From assembly GCF_000764305.2 (NCBI RefSeq), contig NW_025944533.1, positions 558,001-622,000 of the forward strand: DNA of 64,000 nucleotides. The letters run 5' to 3'. Both the position numbers and the translations under genes were made by a program. The notes beneath the pieces were generated by a model. The model searched no databases. It had not been told where the DNA came from and saw only the letters and a list, made by a program, of their open reading frames with translations. The stretch comes from Hyalella azteca (Eukaryota; Arthropoda; Malacostraca; Amphipoda; Hyalellidae). This document shows, piece by piece, positions 1 to 12,785 of this stretch (position 1 is its first letter; every line of letters starts with the position of its first letter).

Positions 1-176
1 GAATTTCCTAATTCACACATACGACACACATCAACATCGTGAGGTGCTACAGGATTCCAGAGGGTGACGATGATGATGCGAGGAAGCAAGCGACGGCAGC
101 TAGAGGCTAGTCGGGCAGCGCCGTTTTTGGCCTCCTCAGGGTCGGCGAAGAACGTCGGCCAACCGCCCCACAAAAC
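1..176 (-). CDS. Candidate coding exon running off the left edge, function unknown
   Basis: On the minus strand a pyrimidine-rich tract ends in TTTGCCTGCAG at 188-177. The frame that starts at 176 in phase 0 stays open to the window edge (58 codons). It begins VLWGGWPTFFADPEEAK and contains a hydrophobic patch RIIIVTLWNPVAP near residues 35-47. The island is much richer in GC than its surroundings. The plus strand is also open over 64-258, so composition alone may explain the frame. A minus-strand ORF with a start codon lies upstream at 497-246 and could supply an earlier exon through a GTAGCC donor, also in phase 0. I recognise no family. Confidence 0.2.
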
Positions 177-1780
177 CTGCAGGCAAAGGAAAGCGAAGCT
201 AGATTTAGCGGACAGCCGTGGCTCGTTACAATCCTTACTTTATTTTTACGACTCTTGATTCCCGTAACACAAATTTATGTAATTTAAGTGCAAAGTTGGT
301 GCGATAGTTGCCTTGTAAGTCTTGTGAAAGGGTGCAGTTGATCGTGTTTTTCCTTTGCCTTCATTTGTTTCTGAGTTTGTGATATGGCATGAAGGAAGCT
401 GGGACCGAGAGCCAGCCGAAGAGATAAGGGCTACCGTGATTGCTGAAAAGCGTTTTAATTTCGAGAAAGAGAAATGAAGGGAAACTTTTCCCGACATATT
501 TGGTTAGTATTATCTAAGACATCGACCCGAGACTGAATAAAGCTAATTAATTTTTTTATGATTAAAATTAAATTACATCATAGTTTATAATAATAAAAAA
601 AATATTTCAACGTACGATATGATTCAAATGAATGGTCATAGGGCGGTAATCATTCGTAAAAGTCATTTTGGAAGTTTAACGAGTTGCTCACTCGGAATGG
701 TCGCCTAGAGACTGACAGAGCTCCAAGTGTTCATAGAAGTAAGGCGTAAAATGGTGTAGGTGGTGGCTTGAAGACAGAAGTTAGATTACAGTGACAGGTG
801 GAGTGGCATCTTCTGAGTCGTTGACGAGTGATGATTGTCTTGGACAAGCAATAGCTGTAGAACTCTGCGTGCTTTTCGTAACATTAAAAAAGTGTTTTAT
901 GTAAGGTTTACTACAATGCATATGGGGTATCTTGAACTCATTTATGGCATTTAAAAATATTATATGATTTAATTTGTTGATGACGACAACGGCCAAAAGT
1001 TATGGTTCGTTACGAAAAATTATTTAAATGATTTACTTTAATTTTGCGCATATTTATCTCGTTTTTTATTGTGTTTGTTTGCATGCTTCACCTAGCTTCG
1101 ATAATTTTTATTGGATTATTTTTTACATATTCAATTTTGAAAATTACAAATTTCTTTGCATAACTCATGATATTCTTCTGATGTCATACGTGACAGATGA
1201 ATACTCTTCTCAATTAGAACTTTACGAGTAAATATCTCACAAACTTCGCATCAAAAATTCTACCCTGGTATTTATAATAAATTTTTGTTACCAAGAAAAT
1301 GTTTACATAAGAAAATAAAATTTTATTCCGGCAACACCTGATAAAATGTGTCTATGTACATTTTTGGAGCGAAGAGGTGTCAGTCGTATAGGAAGCTCCC
1401 ATCTCGTCCAGCACTCGATACAAAGAACCGGAATTGCGTTTCTGCAAACAATTTACTGCCAAGAGGACCATTTGTTTCGCCTTTAAAGTGTGGGAAGCGT
1501 CGTTGGACCGCAATACAGAGGCAGCCACGACGTTCCAGAAGAGACCTTTCGAGAGTCTAAGGGGTTACAAAAGGGGTCACTCGAGAGGAAACTGAGGGAG
1601 ATAATCGATGGATCAGGACAAGTCTTAGCGCACTGCTAGCAGCTCACAGAGATGCGGGAGCACCCCAAAAAAAACGCGTAATTGGAGTCTCGGTGCATGA
1701 CATCGAGCACCGACTATTCTCAAGCTAGGCATGCTGCCATATCGTCTCCTCTGGCAATAGTTACAATTCCAGGAGTTATC
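177..1780. other. No confident gene; short open frames only
   Basis: The stretch is AT-rich apart from 246-500 and 1340-1740. A minus-strand frame over 996-781 ends in the residues SEDATPPVTVI and a stop, preceded by a weak TTGTAG acceptor. It might be a terminal exon, but nothing else supports it. The GC-richer 1340-1740 block has a 70-codon plus-strand frame with no recognisable motif. Confidence 0.3.
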
Positions 1781-2029
1781 TTCATTGCTTGGCTGCCGTC
1801 CATGTTCACGTCATCTTCAAGTCAAATTACGACTTCCTACTGCACTCAGTCTTAATTTAATGTATTCTCATTGATCAAATTTGAGCGGAACATTAGGGAT
1901 TCATTGCTTGGCTGCCGTCCATGTTCACGTCATCTTCAAGTCAAATTACGACATCCTACTGCACTCAGTCCTAATTTAATGCATTCTCATTCATCAAATT
2001 CGAGCATAACAGCAATTTTTTTAGGGATT
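1781..2029. repeat. Tandem duplication, 119-bp period, two copies
   Basis: The segment starting TTCATTGCTTGGCTGCCGTC at 1781 recurs at 1900. The copies stay closely similar to about 2010 with scattered substitutions, then diverge where the second copy has an extra T-rich run before the shared TAGGGAT. No open frame spans both copies. It looks like a recent local tandem duplication of non-coding DNA. Confidence 0.9.
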
Positions 2030-3590
2030 GCCACGAACGAAATTAATTCTACTCTGTTAATGATAAGACATCTTATATACATTATATCAAGCTAATTCAA
2101 TGTAAAAGTTCGGCGAATAATACTAAAATTTTCTAATAAATAGTTCGAAAATATTCTTGTATGATTTTTGCGAGATCTATTTAAGAAGGAGATGGTGTTT
2201 TTGACGTTTTTGGCATCATTTCAATTCCAAGCGGATTGGCCTGGATAAGAGCGGACGAAAGCCCATCGCCTGGAGCGGTATAGCATCATTATTTCTTCCG
2301 TCCACTGACATAAGCTGGTCTCGGCGGCGTTATAGCATAGGCCCCATAAAGGACCACAAGGACCCTCTCGCCATACCCATAAATTCCTTAGTAAGATTAA
2401 GGCTAGAAACGACCTGATACTTTAGAGCTGCGCACCATCTTGGGCGCACTTTATTTTAACACGAGCTCGAAAGCTCTTTTGACTGCCGCTTCTCAATTTA
2501 CCGTCTAACACTTTATTAAAATATCAGACAGGTACAATGCCCCGTAAGTCTTCATTTACCATCGCCCATGAAAAGTTTTCTGGGAGATTAAAACTTGAAG
2601 AAATATAGTCTTGCGGGCCCCAAATGCCATAGATTTTAGGCCGAGAATGACCACGACGAAAGTGCTCCTTGGAATACAGCTCTTCAGAACGATCTCTCGC
2701 GCTCTCATGTATTATATGCAAATGAGCAAGCTAGCACTGATCACTGAGAAGCTTTTTCTTCTGCCTTGCACCAAACACTTGCTCTTGCATTCTCATTTTT
2801 ACATTCTTTGTGAGGCTACAAAACGGGTTTTTTACTCCCACGAATTCATGGTTGCAAAACACGCGATCAATTTCGTCGATGATGGAGAACAGACTTTCTA
2901 TAATTCATATCAGTAACAAATTATAGTGCTAAGTTGAACGAATGCCTTTTTTAATTTTTGTTTTTGCTAGAACCTCCTGACCGGTTTTCCCACTACCTCA
3001 CATGCCGATTTTTTACTGAGGTTTTATCAGTGAGTAAGTTCGACATCTTGCCGAGCTAACATTGCGGAAGATCAAATATATAGGTGTGAAATCAAAAAAT
3101 TATATCTTTAATATACGCATATTCAAGTTGATTTTAGATGATATTTGATCGTCGAATAATGTGAGTACAATTAAAATTAAAAAAACAATGACTAAAATGC
3201 AGCCATAACGGGTGTAGTCTCAAAGCACCAAGCTAATAACCAACACTACATGCACAATCGACACCCCTCTGCAAATGGGAGCGAGTCACTGTAAATTTCT
3301 GTGTTTAATTTCTATCATTTTTCAGCTCAACTTGAAGTTAAAATCAGGGGCCATTTTCTTGATCACATATCATAACTAAGGCAGCCATTCCAGAGATTCT
3401 GTTCTAGTCTTTCACTTGGGATAATGCGATAGAGGGCCGTTACTGTGTGTCTGGAAGCACCGTGGCCAGGATACTTTGGCCCAACTTTGGCCGTAGACTT
3501 GGATCTCAGGCCCTGGTGCCTTTTGCATGCTATCGCGACCGGCGGCTCCAGCTTACCGCCTCCTGAGATCGACGTTAGACAGTATTTCTA
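2030..3590. other. No confident gene; GC-richer patches at 2220-2400, 2520-2750 and 3420-3580
   Basis: Around 2524-2747 three different frames are open at once: a minus 65-codon frame, a plus 101-codon frame, and a plus 35-codon frame after a TTTTAG acceptor at 2639. That is what chance in GC-richer DNA gives. At 3491 and 3562 the 9-mer GATCTCAGG and its reverse complement flank a GC-rich segment, a possible hairpin. Nothing is recognisable by family. Confidence 0.3.
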
Positions 3591-4030
3591 CTTTATTCAT
3601 TCAAAAACAATATGAAATTTTGTTTAAAGATCGTCTTTGAATTTTTTATGTATGGCTATTGTCAGCTTGTAGTCTGACTTTATTCATTTAAAAACGATAT
3701 GAAATTTTTGTTTGAAGATCTTCTTTGAATTTTCTATGTATGGCTATAGTCAGCTTGTATTCTGACTTTATTCACTTACTATAGCGATTTGAAATTTTGT
3801 TTGAAGATCTTCTTTGAATTATCTATATATATGGCTAACGTCAGCTTAATTGTAGTCTGACTTTATTCACTTATTAACGATATGGAATTTTGTTTAAAGG
3901 TTTTCAATGTATTTGGCTACTTATGGCCAATTTATGTACTATTTCCACTAAATAACGATAAAAAATTTTGTGCATTTATGCATTTAGCTAAAATATTCTG
4001 CGATGCCTGCAGTCAGCTCACTGCTGGCTT
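3591..4030. repeat. Degenerate tandem repeat, about 87-95 bp period, four to five copies
   Basis: Units begin with CTTTATTCA(T/C) at 3591, 3678, 3766 and 3861. Each carries GATATGAAATTTTGTTT, TCTTTGAATT, TATGGCTA and GTCAGCTT in the same order. A decayed fifth copy runs from about 3940 to 4030. Divergence grows toward the right, so the array seems old on that side. A 63-codon frame at 3882-4073 is a by-product of the repeat. Confidence 0.88.
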
Positions 4031-4233
4031 GAAACTTTATCAAATAAATTTTATGTTATTTAAACAATTTTAGAATATAAATGTGCCAAAAATAGTTACC
4101 TACAGTTAATTCTTTCATTTTTTTCATAGACCTTTATTCAACTATTATGCAAATTTATATTTTGTTCAGTTTCACCGACATTTAATTGTAAAATTGAGTT
4201 AAAGCATTCCTGTGTTCAATCTAAGACATATAG

Positions 4234-4267
4234 TTAGGTTTAATGCACATATGTGCATTTAACCTAA
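4234..4267. repeat. 34-bp near-perfect palindrome
   Basis: Arms of 17 bp meet at the central CACATATGTG without a loop and differ at one base pair. The ends are TTAGGTT and AACCTAA. It could be a fold-back element end, a paired binding site, or chance. Confidence 0.85.
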
Positions 4268-5307
4268 TATCTCCCATCATCAATGATGTTATCTACGAAT
4301 ATTTTTCATTGAATAGGAGTGCACATATCTACGCCATTCTTTATATATTCTAATTGAAATCCAATTGGCTGAGCCTAGCAGAATATATCAGGTTGTATAG
4401 TGAGCAAAAAAAGACTTGTGCTCCTTGATTACAGGCGTTCTGAGGGAATTGACGAGTTCCCGGCCTTTGTAAATCACGATTTAGTAGCACCGTTTAAATT
4501 TAAGCCCCCCAAGAACCGAACAAAAAGTCTTGCGTGAAGGTGACCAGTCAATCACAACCTTCAACTATTACTTGGACTCCTCACGCCATGCGGTATATAC
4601 TCTATTGACTGGACATCAATAGACAGCATGCACTACCGACGTTAGCGCATAATTTTCATTCTTTACAGCACATTCAATTTGAAGAATGTTCGCACTGAGT
4701 GCTCCCAAATAGGCAGATTTTATTTTTTATTTCGTGCTGTCTCGATATGATTCACTAAGCAGACGCCATTAATTGAATTTCAAAGTCCCGTTGAGGAAGA
4801 ATTATTATACACGAGTATGACAGGAGAATTTTGTAGAAGAAAGTACGTACAAATGCAGTGATAATATTTTGTATTCTTCTGATGATAATCATTGTGCATC
4901 TGGGAAAGGGAGCAGAAATAGTCATTACTTCATTACTTCAAAATTCATACGCGTACTGATTCATTCATACGCGTAAATGAGTTAAATAGCAGAAAATATT
5001 TTTTTATAAAAATAACTTTCTGGTGCTGATGCAGCAATGGTTCCTGGTATTTAATTGGTATTTATGGTATTTTAAACGTAATCAAGTAATTATTCTCGGG
5101 GATTTCTATCTCAGTGTTTTAAGAGAAAAACTGTCGCCTAGTTCCACTAACATGGAGCTGAGTTATTACAAGCCTGCCCATGTACTAAGTCGGTCACTCC
5201 AATTGTGGTAAAAATTGTTGCATTCCGAGTATACCGGCATTTCGAATTGACCAGTTTCGTACCAGAACCAGAGCGTGACGAATCTCCTACCGTACGTTGC
5301 TCGGTGA
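4268..5307. other. No gene seen
   Basis: Mostly AT-rich with a mixed patch at 4430-4640. Open frames are short (one of 62 codons at 5023-5211) and have no splice or start context I would trust. Confidence 0.35.
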
Positions 5308-5578
5308 GAACTTCGAACCGGACAATTTTAACGGGACATGTTTTATGAAGCCTAAGCTTTTTTCCTGGGAGGATTTTAAGAACTTCTAACCGGACAATTA
5401 TAACGGGACATGTTATTTGAAGCCTAAGCTTTTTCCTTGGAGGATTTTTGGAACTTCTAACCGGACAATTTTAACGGGACATGTACGTTAATTCTAACAA
5501 AAACAAATTCTAACCTGACAGTTTTAACGGGACATGTTATTTGGAGCCTAAGCTTTCTTCCTGGGAGGATTCTAATGT
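5308..5578. repeat. Tandem repeat, about 72-bp period, four copies with the third truncated
   Basis: Units start GAACTTC(G/T)AACCGGACAA at 5308, 5380 and 5451. A fourth unit from about 5506 reads ATTCTAACCTGACAG. Each full unit contains TTTTAACGGGACATGT, AGCCTAAGCTTT and CCTGGGAGGAT. The third copy stops after ACGGGACATGT and is joined to copy four by about 25 bp of A-rich sequence. Confidence 0.92.
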
Positions 5579-5730
5579 ACGGGCGAGAGAATCATAAAGA
5601 TTACACGACCAATACAGATTTTTTCGGTTTAATTCAGATTAATTTTCATCGAACGAATGATTCGAAGTCTATTTTATCAGGCAATACATTTGGAAAAATG
5701 ATTTTTTTTGCGTTCATGCTGATTAGGGAA
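5575..5730 (+). CDS. Candidate first coding exon next to a tandem repeat, function unknown
   Basis: An ATG at 5575, where the 72-bp repeat array ends, opens a 52-codon frame that reaches a good donor, GGGAA followed by GTAAGTGAAC at 5731, in phase 0. The peptide starts MYGRENHKDYTTNTDFFG and ends in a hydrophobic run KMIFFAFMLIRE. Without splicing the frame would run on to 5790. I saw no upstream promoter motif and no matching downstream exon. Chance is a serious alternative. Confidence 0.2.
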
Positions 5731-5790
5731 GTAAGTGAACCAATTATAACGAGTTTTCTTACTCTGCTAAAAACGCTGAATTCAAAATAA

Positions 5791-8455
5791 AACGATTTCA
5801 TATATCAATATTGTAATTAATGTATACCCCTCGGCACCGCACGGCTTCCATGATAATAATGAAAAGATTATTTGTTTAAATTATTTTTGATCATATATAA
5901 TACAGATAAATTGCGTCATTCAACTAGATAAATGCAATGCACCTCGCAACGGTTTATCTAAATTTGTTATGGTTGCTGCCCAAAATGGTCCAGTTAAGTG
6001 GGTCAACCCTTTTATTAGTGCGTGCATCTACGCCAGCAATCAGAGGTAGAAAAGTGGACCAAAAGGGTTAGTAGGACAAGCTGGCTATAAATTAGAATTG
6101 GTTCAGTTAGAATCGGTATTTCTCACCGCCCTAGTTTAGTTTAAATCTAGACATCGTCCAGTGATCGTGTTCGAAAGCGGCAAGCAACGAGCTTGGCAGA
6201 GTCTGCCTTTATTCAGCTGATGAATTTCTGGTACGTGATAAGGTAGCATCAAAGTGTAGTGATTTGTAGAAGTCGTAAATTAATTGATCTTCTATATTTT
6301 ACGTGCCAACTTATGCATACTAAATTCCTTCCTACTATTGAATATTCTATGTGCCCAGAAATGCTGAAAAGTGTCTCCCGTTTCAATAAATCTGCTAGCC
6401 ATTGAAAACTTAGAAAACATTCACATGACAAGCTGTACCTGATGTCGCACAAGACATTAGTTCATCCGAATTTATTTTCGTGAGGTATTTAACTCCAATT
6501 CTACAGTCTACGTGCACGTTAGCAGTAGATCAGGCACTGTAGACACAAGTGTTTTATTGCTGATATTATAAGCCGTCCCTTGCTAGGGCCGGATTACTTT
6601 TCCGTGTAGATGCCAGCGTCACTATCTAGCTTCTAGGCCGATTTATTTCTACACGCGAGTGTTCGGTATGTATAAAACCTGCCTGAGTTCGAAGTTATGG
6701 TAAGTCACCGGCCGTCAGTCGGGGGTATCCGGAAACATATACTTTTAATCACTACATATATACCCTAAGCAACTCTTGACACGTGTCGTGTACTGGCTTA
6801 AAACTGCCGTGATAAAATCCACGTGGTATTTTACTTTCTCACTTTTGCAACGGAGTTTATCTGATTGCAATGACACTAGGACTGAGTTACAATGCTGCAC
6901 AAGACGTACAAGCAGAGGTGGAATTCCTAAAGCTGCGCTGTGAAAAATAACTTTGACTAGGTTCGTACGAGCTTCCTCAAATTGGTTGAAGAACAATATT
7001 GCAACTTGAATCAACTATGATACCCAATTCCTTTTTGATTGTTTCATGCATAGTGGACATTTATAGAAATTTTCACTAATGTTATGGAAAATTACTAGCT
7101 GGGCTCTTTTTTATATTGACTGCAAATTCTAAGAATTTTGATTCTGTGTTATGATGAATTACGAAAATTAATAGCGTTCTCTGAAACTATTTGCTCAGAT
7201 AGGTTAGTCAAGGTACATTTTATTATCATCATAAACACTGACCAAAGCATCTGGAGGGATTTTCATGAATTTGGTCTCATGATTTTCAAAGCAATGAATA
7301 TAACTTGAATACTTATTGTTCTGAGATGTCTTGACTTTTGTGGCCAATTCTTTGCTTTTACATTTATAGTTAAAATGTCATTTGAGACATCAAGCGATCT
7401 AATACTTTATGACTAATTAACAAGCTTCCATGCACCTGTGGTGTGATAAGACATTATATACAAAAATTGAAAATACTTACACACAATCCTCTATCCTTGG
7501 AATTATTACACATGAATTGAATTCTAGATTTTCAATATCAATTCAATGAGCATGTTTTAGACATGAATGAGCTACAGATGGCTTAGATTTATGTATTTAT
7601 GTCTGCATTCTCATGATAATTTTTGTGCTTTCAAGTGGTTTCATATTATTTCGAGTTTCAGTAAAAATATCATTTAGGTCAGCAAGTGGGCTGTGGAAAG
7701 TTTATTTATGCAAATGAAGATGCATCATAAAAATCTTCATAAATCATGAAGATTTTTCTAACTATCTTCAACACAATTATTGATACGTACTATAAACAGT
7801 GCCTGATAATATATATTTTCGAATATCTACAAAAAGCTGGAATTACTGAAGTGTCAATAGCCGTATCTTTCTCAAAAATGAACATGAATGTATGAATTTT
7901 AATGAATAAAAATGGTATCATGACGATGAAAATCTTGTTACATAAAGTTGTTTACCAGATGCCGTGCTTAATTCATCGGCATGATATCTCTACAAATAAT
8001 CAGAGATATCGATAGTTCATTAATGAATCGCTACTCAATTGTTTATCACAAAATAAGTACAAAAGAGCAGAGGTTAACAGTTAAAATCCTATTATAAAAT
8101 CCCGTGTGCGAGTTAAAACCTGAAGCCAAATATGTGATTCTTTTTAATGTTATTGCAGATTATCTTACATACTTCTTAGGAATTATTATAGCGCACGGGA
8201 ACAAAAACAATTTATCCTAAATTATCGATTCACCCTAAAACGAGAACGTCACAAGCGTTATACTTTGTATGGGCGATTTATCTATGAACAATCATGGCCT
8301 GAATGCCTGCCGCCGATAATGTGCCGATGAATTTTGATACGGTAGCATGAACTGGATGTCGCTGTAGCTGGCGCCTCGCCAGGAACATATTAAAGGGGAT
8401 GGTATGGGTGGACTCTGCGGGACACTGTAATCCACACTGTATGCCCACCATCACC
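5791..8455. other. Non-coding stretch with two start-and-donor motifs
   Basis: At 6086 a TATAAAT lies upstream of an ATG at 6220. That ATG opens only four codons before the donor GTACGT at 6231, a layout seen in short arthropod first exons. At 6671 a TATAAAA precedes an ATG at 6697 that abuts a GTAAGTCACC donor, but the spacing is wrong for that TATA box to drive it. At 7729-7757 the 12-mer AAAAATCTTCAT and its complement form a hairpin with a 5-nt loop. A minus frame at 6745-7014 (89 codons) has no motif I know. Confidence 0.3.
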
Positions 8456-8510
8456 ATATACGACAATATATACGACAATATGTACGAGTATATACGACAA
8501 TATATACGAG
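8456..8510. repeat. Short tandem repeat of ATATACGACAAT type
   Basis: About four imperfect 14-bp units of ATATACGACAAT and ATATACGAG. A related motif recurs at 9766-9806. Confidence 0.75.
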
Positions 8511-9765
8511 TCAGAAGTGATAGTAAAATAATTGTGCTTAATATCTAAAATAGGAAAATAAGAAGAATTTTTTCAAACGCAGATATTAGGCCTCCCAAAC
8601 AAAATTCACTAATTTGCATGAAAATTGTACATTCAGTAGTAACAGTAACTTTGAGCTGCCGTTTGAAATAGGAATATCAGAAGAATATCGTCTTTTGTAT
8701 TTTTCAGAATATGTTCGGGATTGTATTTTCTCTAATATCCATTTTGACTCCTAGATAGGAGCTCCCAAACCAAACATACATCAGAGATAACATATTCTGA
8801 CCGCACAAGTATATTGATAATTATCTGATTATTTATTTTTATATGATTTTCAAAGTAAACTTAACTGATCCTACTGGAAACACGGACTTGCTTATATTTA
8901 CTTACTAAATTGCCGGTATTTACTACCGATTTCTAAACGTCTAAAAATGAATAGTAAATCCGGGCAGCCAGCAAATTCAAATACAAATTCTATTAAAAGC
9001 AATAAAGTTACAGACGCAGTGTGAAAGTCTCAGGTATTCACTACACAGAGTCTTTAATGCTTCCCTGCTGATTAGCAGCAATTGACCACTTCACATGACG
9101 AAAACTTAGATCATAGCTCGCGTTTAAAAAAAAAGTATAGAGTTGTGTCGGAAAATAGGTATGGAAGAGATATTTAATTTGATACGATTTGTAACGTTTT
9201 TCATAAAGATCGCGCTTAAATTTTCTTAAGTTAATGTGAGTGAATGGTCGAGATTTTTTCGACCATCAAGTCAGACATCACAATGTCTAGTTGATTGAGA
9301 AATTTTATCAAATAAATAGCTTGAAGATTTGACTTCAGGATCCAGCTAAATATCATTTTTTTGTGAAATAATTGCAAGGAATATAGTATTCACATATCTA
9401 AAGTTGCAGCTAAATTATCTCTACGTATTTCTGACACAAAAACGTCTGACCTGAACAAAAATGTACAACTTCAAATCTCTCCTTAATTATGTTTTATAAC
9501 TAATCAGATTTCAGGCCAAAGCTTCAGCCAAACGAGCTTATTCGAAATATTTCGTGGCTTCTCCACATTCAAGGATTTATTACATCAGTAATCTTGCCCC
9601 CAAAAAGTTCATTATTACATGACCTCCGAGCCCGAGGAAAATATGATCTTAATATAGACACTAATGGCCTCAACGTTAATGCTCAATATATTATGCTAAG
9701 AACTACTCAATATGCTGTAGACTCTCCCTAATTAAGTCGTCAGGGTGTAATCAACACAGAAACGG

Positions 9766-9806
9766 TATACGATAATCGAGACGATATATACGATAATCGA
9801 GACGAT
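9766..9806. repeat. 20-bp unit TATACGATAATCGAGACGAT, two copies
   Basis: Two exact copies at 9766 and 9787, separated by one base. The core resembles the array at 8456-8510, so the two loci may share an origin. Confidence 0.85.
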
Positions 9807-12785
9807 ACCAAGGCAAGGCTTTTTGAGATGCAGGATAGAATAATGCAAACTTCAACAATTTGACAGTTAATACAATCAACTTGATTAATTCATTTCAAAT
9901 ATTCTTGCGGTGTCTTTCAGCTTACAAAATAACACATAGATATCCATAGCAGACAATTAGCTTTGATCAAGGTTGATTGTATGTAAGATATTTTTTAATT
10001 TAATTGTGCATTTTACTTCCAGTATATCTTCTGCTTCAATATAGTCGACAGTTTCGATGCAGATAAGAACTAGAGTAACATATTTGAAACATCCGTTTTA
10101 TTTGCCACTTTATCTCATAGCTGCATTGCTCAACCTTCAAATCTTCGAGTGACATCTGCAAGATTCCGAATTCGGGAGCTAAAAAATAGACTGATATCAT
10201 TCCTGACAATTTCGAAGAGAGATTACTTTGCCTAAATTAGGAAGGATCGTCAGCTTATTGACATCGGTAGATTGAAATTGGATTGGTCATTATAAAACCC
10301 ATTATCTTTGTGTTTAATCTGTTGAATCTATCGTCAGAGTGCCATTTGGACTTCATGCAAGGCGTTCGCTTGTTGACTTTGAGGCAACAGCGATAGCCAC
10401 AAATGTCCATTCAGTTGCCGGTGTTGCCATAGAGCATCGAGATTGCGTGTGTGGTGCGGTTTAGGTCTTGGTGAGATAAGATTTGTCAGAGAAATTGAGG
10501 AGGCGGACGAGGTTTATTTAGTATTTTCAACTCAATTCAGCATATACGTTCATCATAAAGTATAAATAAAATATAGCCACTAACATGAAGAATATTAATT
10601 CACTCCTTCGCAAAAATTGGAGCCTTATTATGTACAACTATCGGACAATCTTCGGCCAACGAATATTTTCGCCTTATTGGGCCATGATCGATAAGAAAAC
10701 ATTTTTACTGCAATTCTTCAGTTTTAATTTCCCGAGGAGAAAAGTTTTCTTATACAAATTGTCTCTTGTAACTTCTCCTCGCCGAGTTCTGCATTTACTG
10801 ATTGTCCGAAATACCAAGCAAAAGCAACTTGAAATTTCAATCAAATATCTGAATAATTTTTATTACGCAATTCCTTTACAACTAATTTTCTTCGCCTTTG
10901 CGTTGAAAAAGAAACGAATTTTTCAATGAATGATATACTGAACAGAAAAACCTTGTTTCTTTACCAAACTAATACACCTTCCGATGCTGTAAGACTACAT
11001 CATTTTTTCATCGCATCCTATAGGGACCCATAAAAGTTCATTTTTCTCTTCAGCGAAAAAAATTGTCAAGTTCCTCACCGTCATTTATTTCAATTATAGC
11101 TCGAGAAAATGAACAGTGAGGTGCGTGTATCAAGATCCAGGTGCTTATTTAGGAGCGTTGTCCCTCATAGGATAAAGCGATCCCGGTAAGGATGGAACAA
11201 TTACTCGTGTCAAGGAGGCCCTGGCATACCGTGCGTCATAGTGCGTTCTCGTATCCCCGTGTCTGGTACGGACGAGATGGGAATTTTGATGAGCGAAACC
11301 TGCGTCAAGTTGGGGAGCTCATCGTCCACGTGAAAGCTTAATTCACCCAGCAGAAAAGAGATGAATTTCGTAGAGAAACAAAATATTTCAGGCTATTTTT
11401 GCTCTTTTAAAAGGAATATTTAAAAAAATGATTTTATTGTAATTAATGCCCACATAAAGGCAAAAAGAAATTAGCATATGATTGAGAAGGGGAATTTTTT
11501 TGAAAAAAAAAAACAATGAAAAATATACTCATCAACCAGTGTTGTTACATAATTACTATAAATGGTTTAACTGCCAGCTCTCGAATAAGTTTACAATTGA
11601 ATCTCCCATGACTTTTTTGACCGCAATATTTATCTCTATATTCACCTTAGTTTTCATACATCTTAATTTATCTCATTGATTGTCTTAAATGTCGATTGCA
11701 GAATCTTTGCGATATCAAACAATAAAACGAAAATTGATAATATTTTCTGTCTGTTTGTCCACCTTAAGTTATTATTATACGATTTTTGGAGAGTATAAAT
11801 TGAACTGATGGTATATTGCATTCATGATAATGGAACCAAACTCAAAAAATCTTCATAGCTAAAATTTTGCAATGATTTTTAAAGTACCTCTTTGCTCTAA
11901 AATTAAGAGATGTCCAAGTTAATTTTAGAGATGTTTAGGCATGCTATCAGCTCATTAAACATGGAAATCTCCTTTACTAAATTTCACACATAATCAAGTT
12001 CTCCATCGAATCTTTAAAAATAAAACTAAAATAATCTTTTATATATAGGTACTGACAAAGTACGTGCGTCTACTGAGCAATTCAAATGATGATGGCCTTA
12101 TATTATTAAACTTTGCATGTGTGCAGTTTGACTGCTGTCTGATCCTATATAGCGTTCACGGTATACATTTAAAATAATAGCTGTGCAACCGCGGAAATTC
12201 TGTGGTTGTTATGAACATTTATATCATGTGAGGTCAACCGATTCTGTGAAAATAATTGTTTCGAATTGAATCTAGTTTCCTTTTTACGTCCCTCGTCGCC
12301 AATTTGTAGTTCGAATTAGTTATAAAATAAGAGATAATTTTTGCATTGGTCCTAACAAAAGGATATTTATCCTACTTTTGAAAGGCAGCAAATACGAAAC
12401 TTTGGTCGAACCGAAGTTTCAAAGACTCTAATCAGGGGAGCAGTAAGTGATAGAAATTATCCAGTCATAAATATGGAGCTAAAATAACAGGGTGTCTCAG
12501 CGATGAATCTCAAGAACAGCAAACGATAAATAATACGAATGGCGCAAAAGCCGCACTGAGAACCAGCATATAACTGCTCACAAATTACTGCTCGTCCATG
12601 AAAAATTGCACTAACTACGTGTCTAAGTCTTCGTTATAAGTCAAACAAGTATTTATGTGTCTTTGCTCTTTTATCATGAAATTTCATTGCAATTAGGTAC
12701 ATAAAAACAAGCCTGATTAGAGGTTCGAGGGGCGCTCGAATGTGGCTGCGGAAGGCGTTTATTATGTCAAGAATAGACACTTGAA
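9807..12785. other. AT-rich stretch; weak exon signals at 10290-10475, 11109 and 12385
   Basis: A TATAAAA at 10292 precedes a GC-richer block to about 10475 that ends near a GGTGAGATAAG donor; this could be an untranslated first exon. The 114-codon frame at 10585-10929 is very AT-rich and looks like chance. At 12385-12442 a pyrimidine-rich acceptor and a GTAAGTG donor bracket a 19-codon open frame. None is strong alone. Confidence 0.25.
11109..11185 (+). CDS. Candidate short first coding exon, function unknown
   Basis: The ATG at 11109 has an A-rich context (GAGAAAATG). The frame stays open for 25 codons and meets the donor CCCG then GTAAGG at 11186, in phase 2. The peptide is basic (starts MNSEVRVSRSRCLFRSVVPH). 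Without splicing the next codon is a stop, so the frame makes sense only as an exon. No partner exon was found. Confidence 0.2.

Noticed and set aside
2611..2916. 101-codon plus-strand ORF
   Set aside because: Two other frames over part of the same DNA are equally open and no splice pair selects one.
10585..10929. 114-codon plus-strand ORF
   Set aside because: Very AT-rich, biased to F, I, K, L and Y, with no promoter, splice or family evidence. A frame of this length is expected by chance here.
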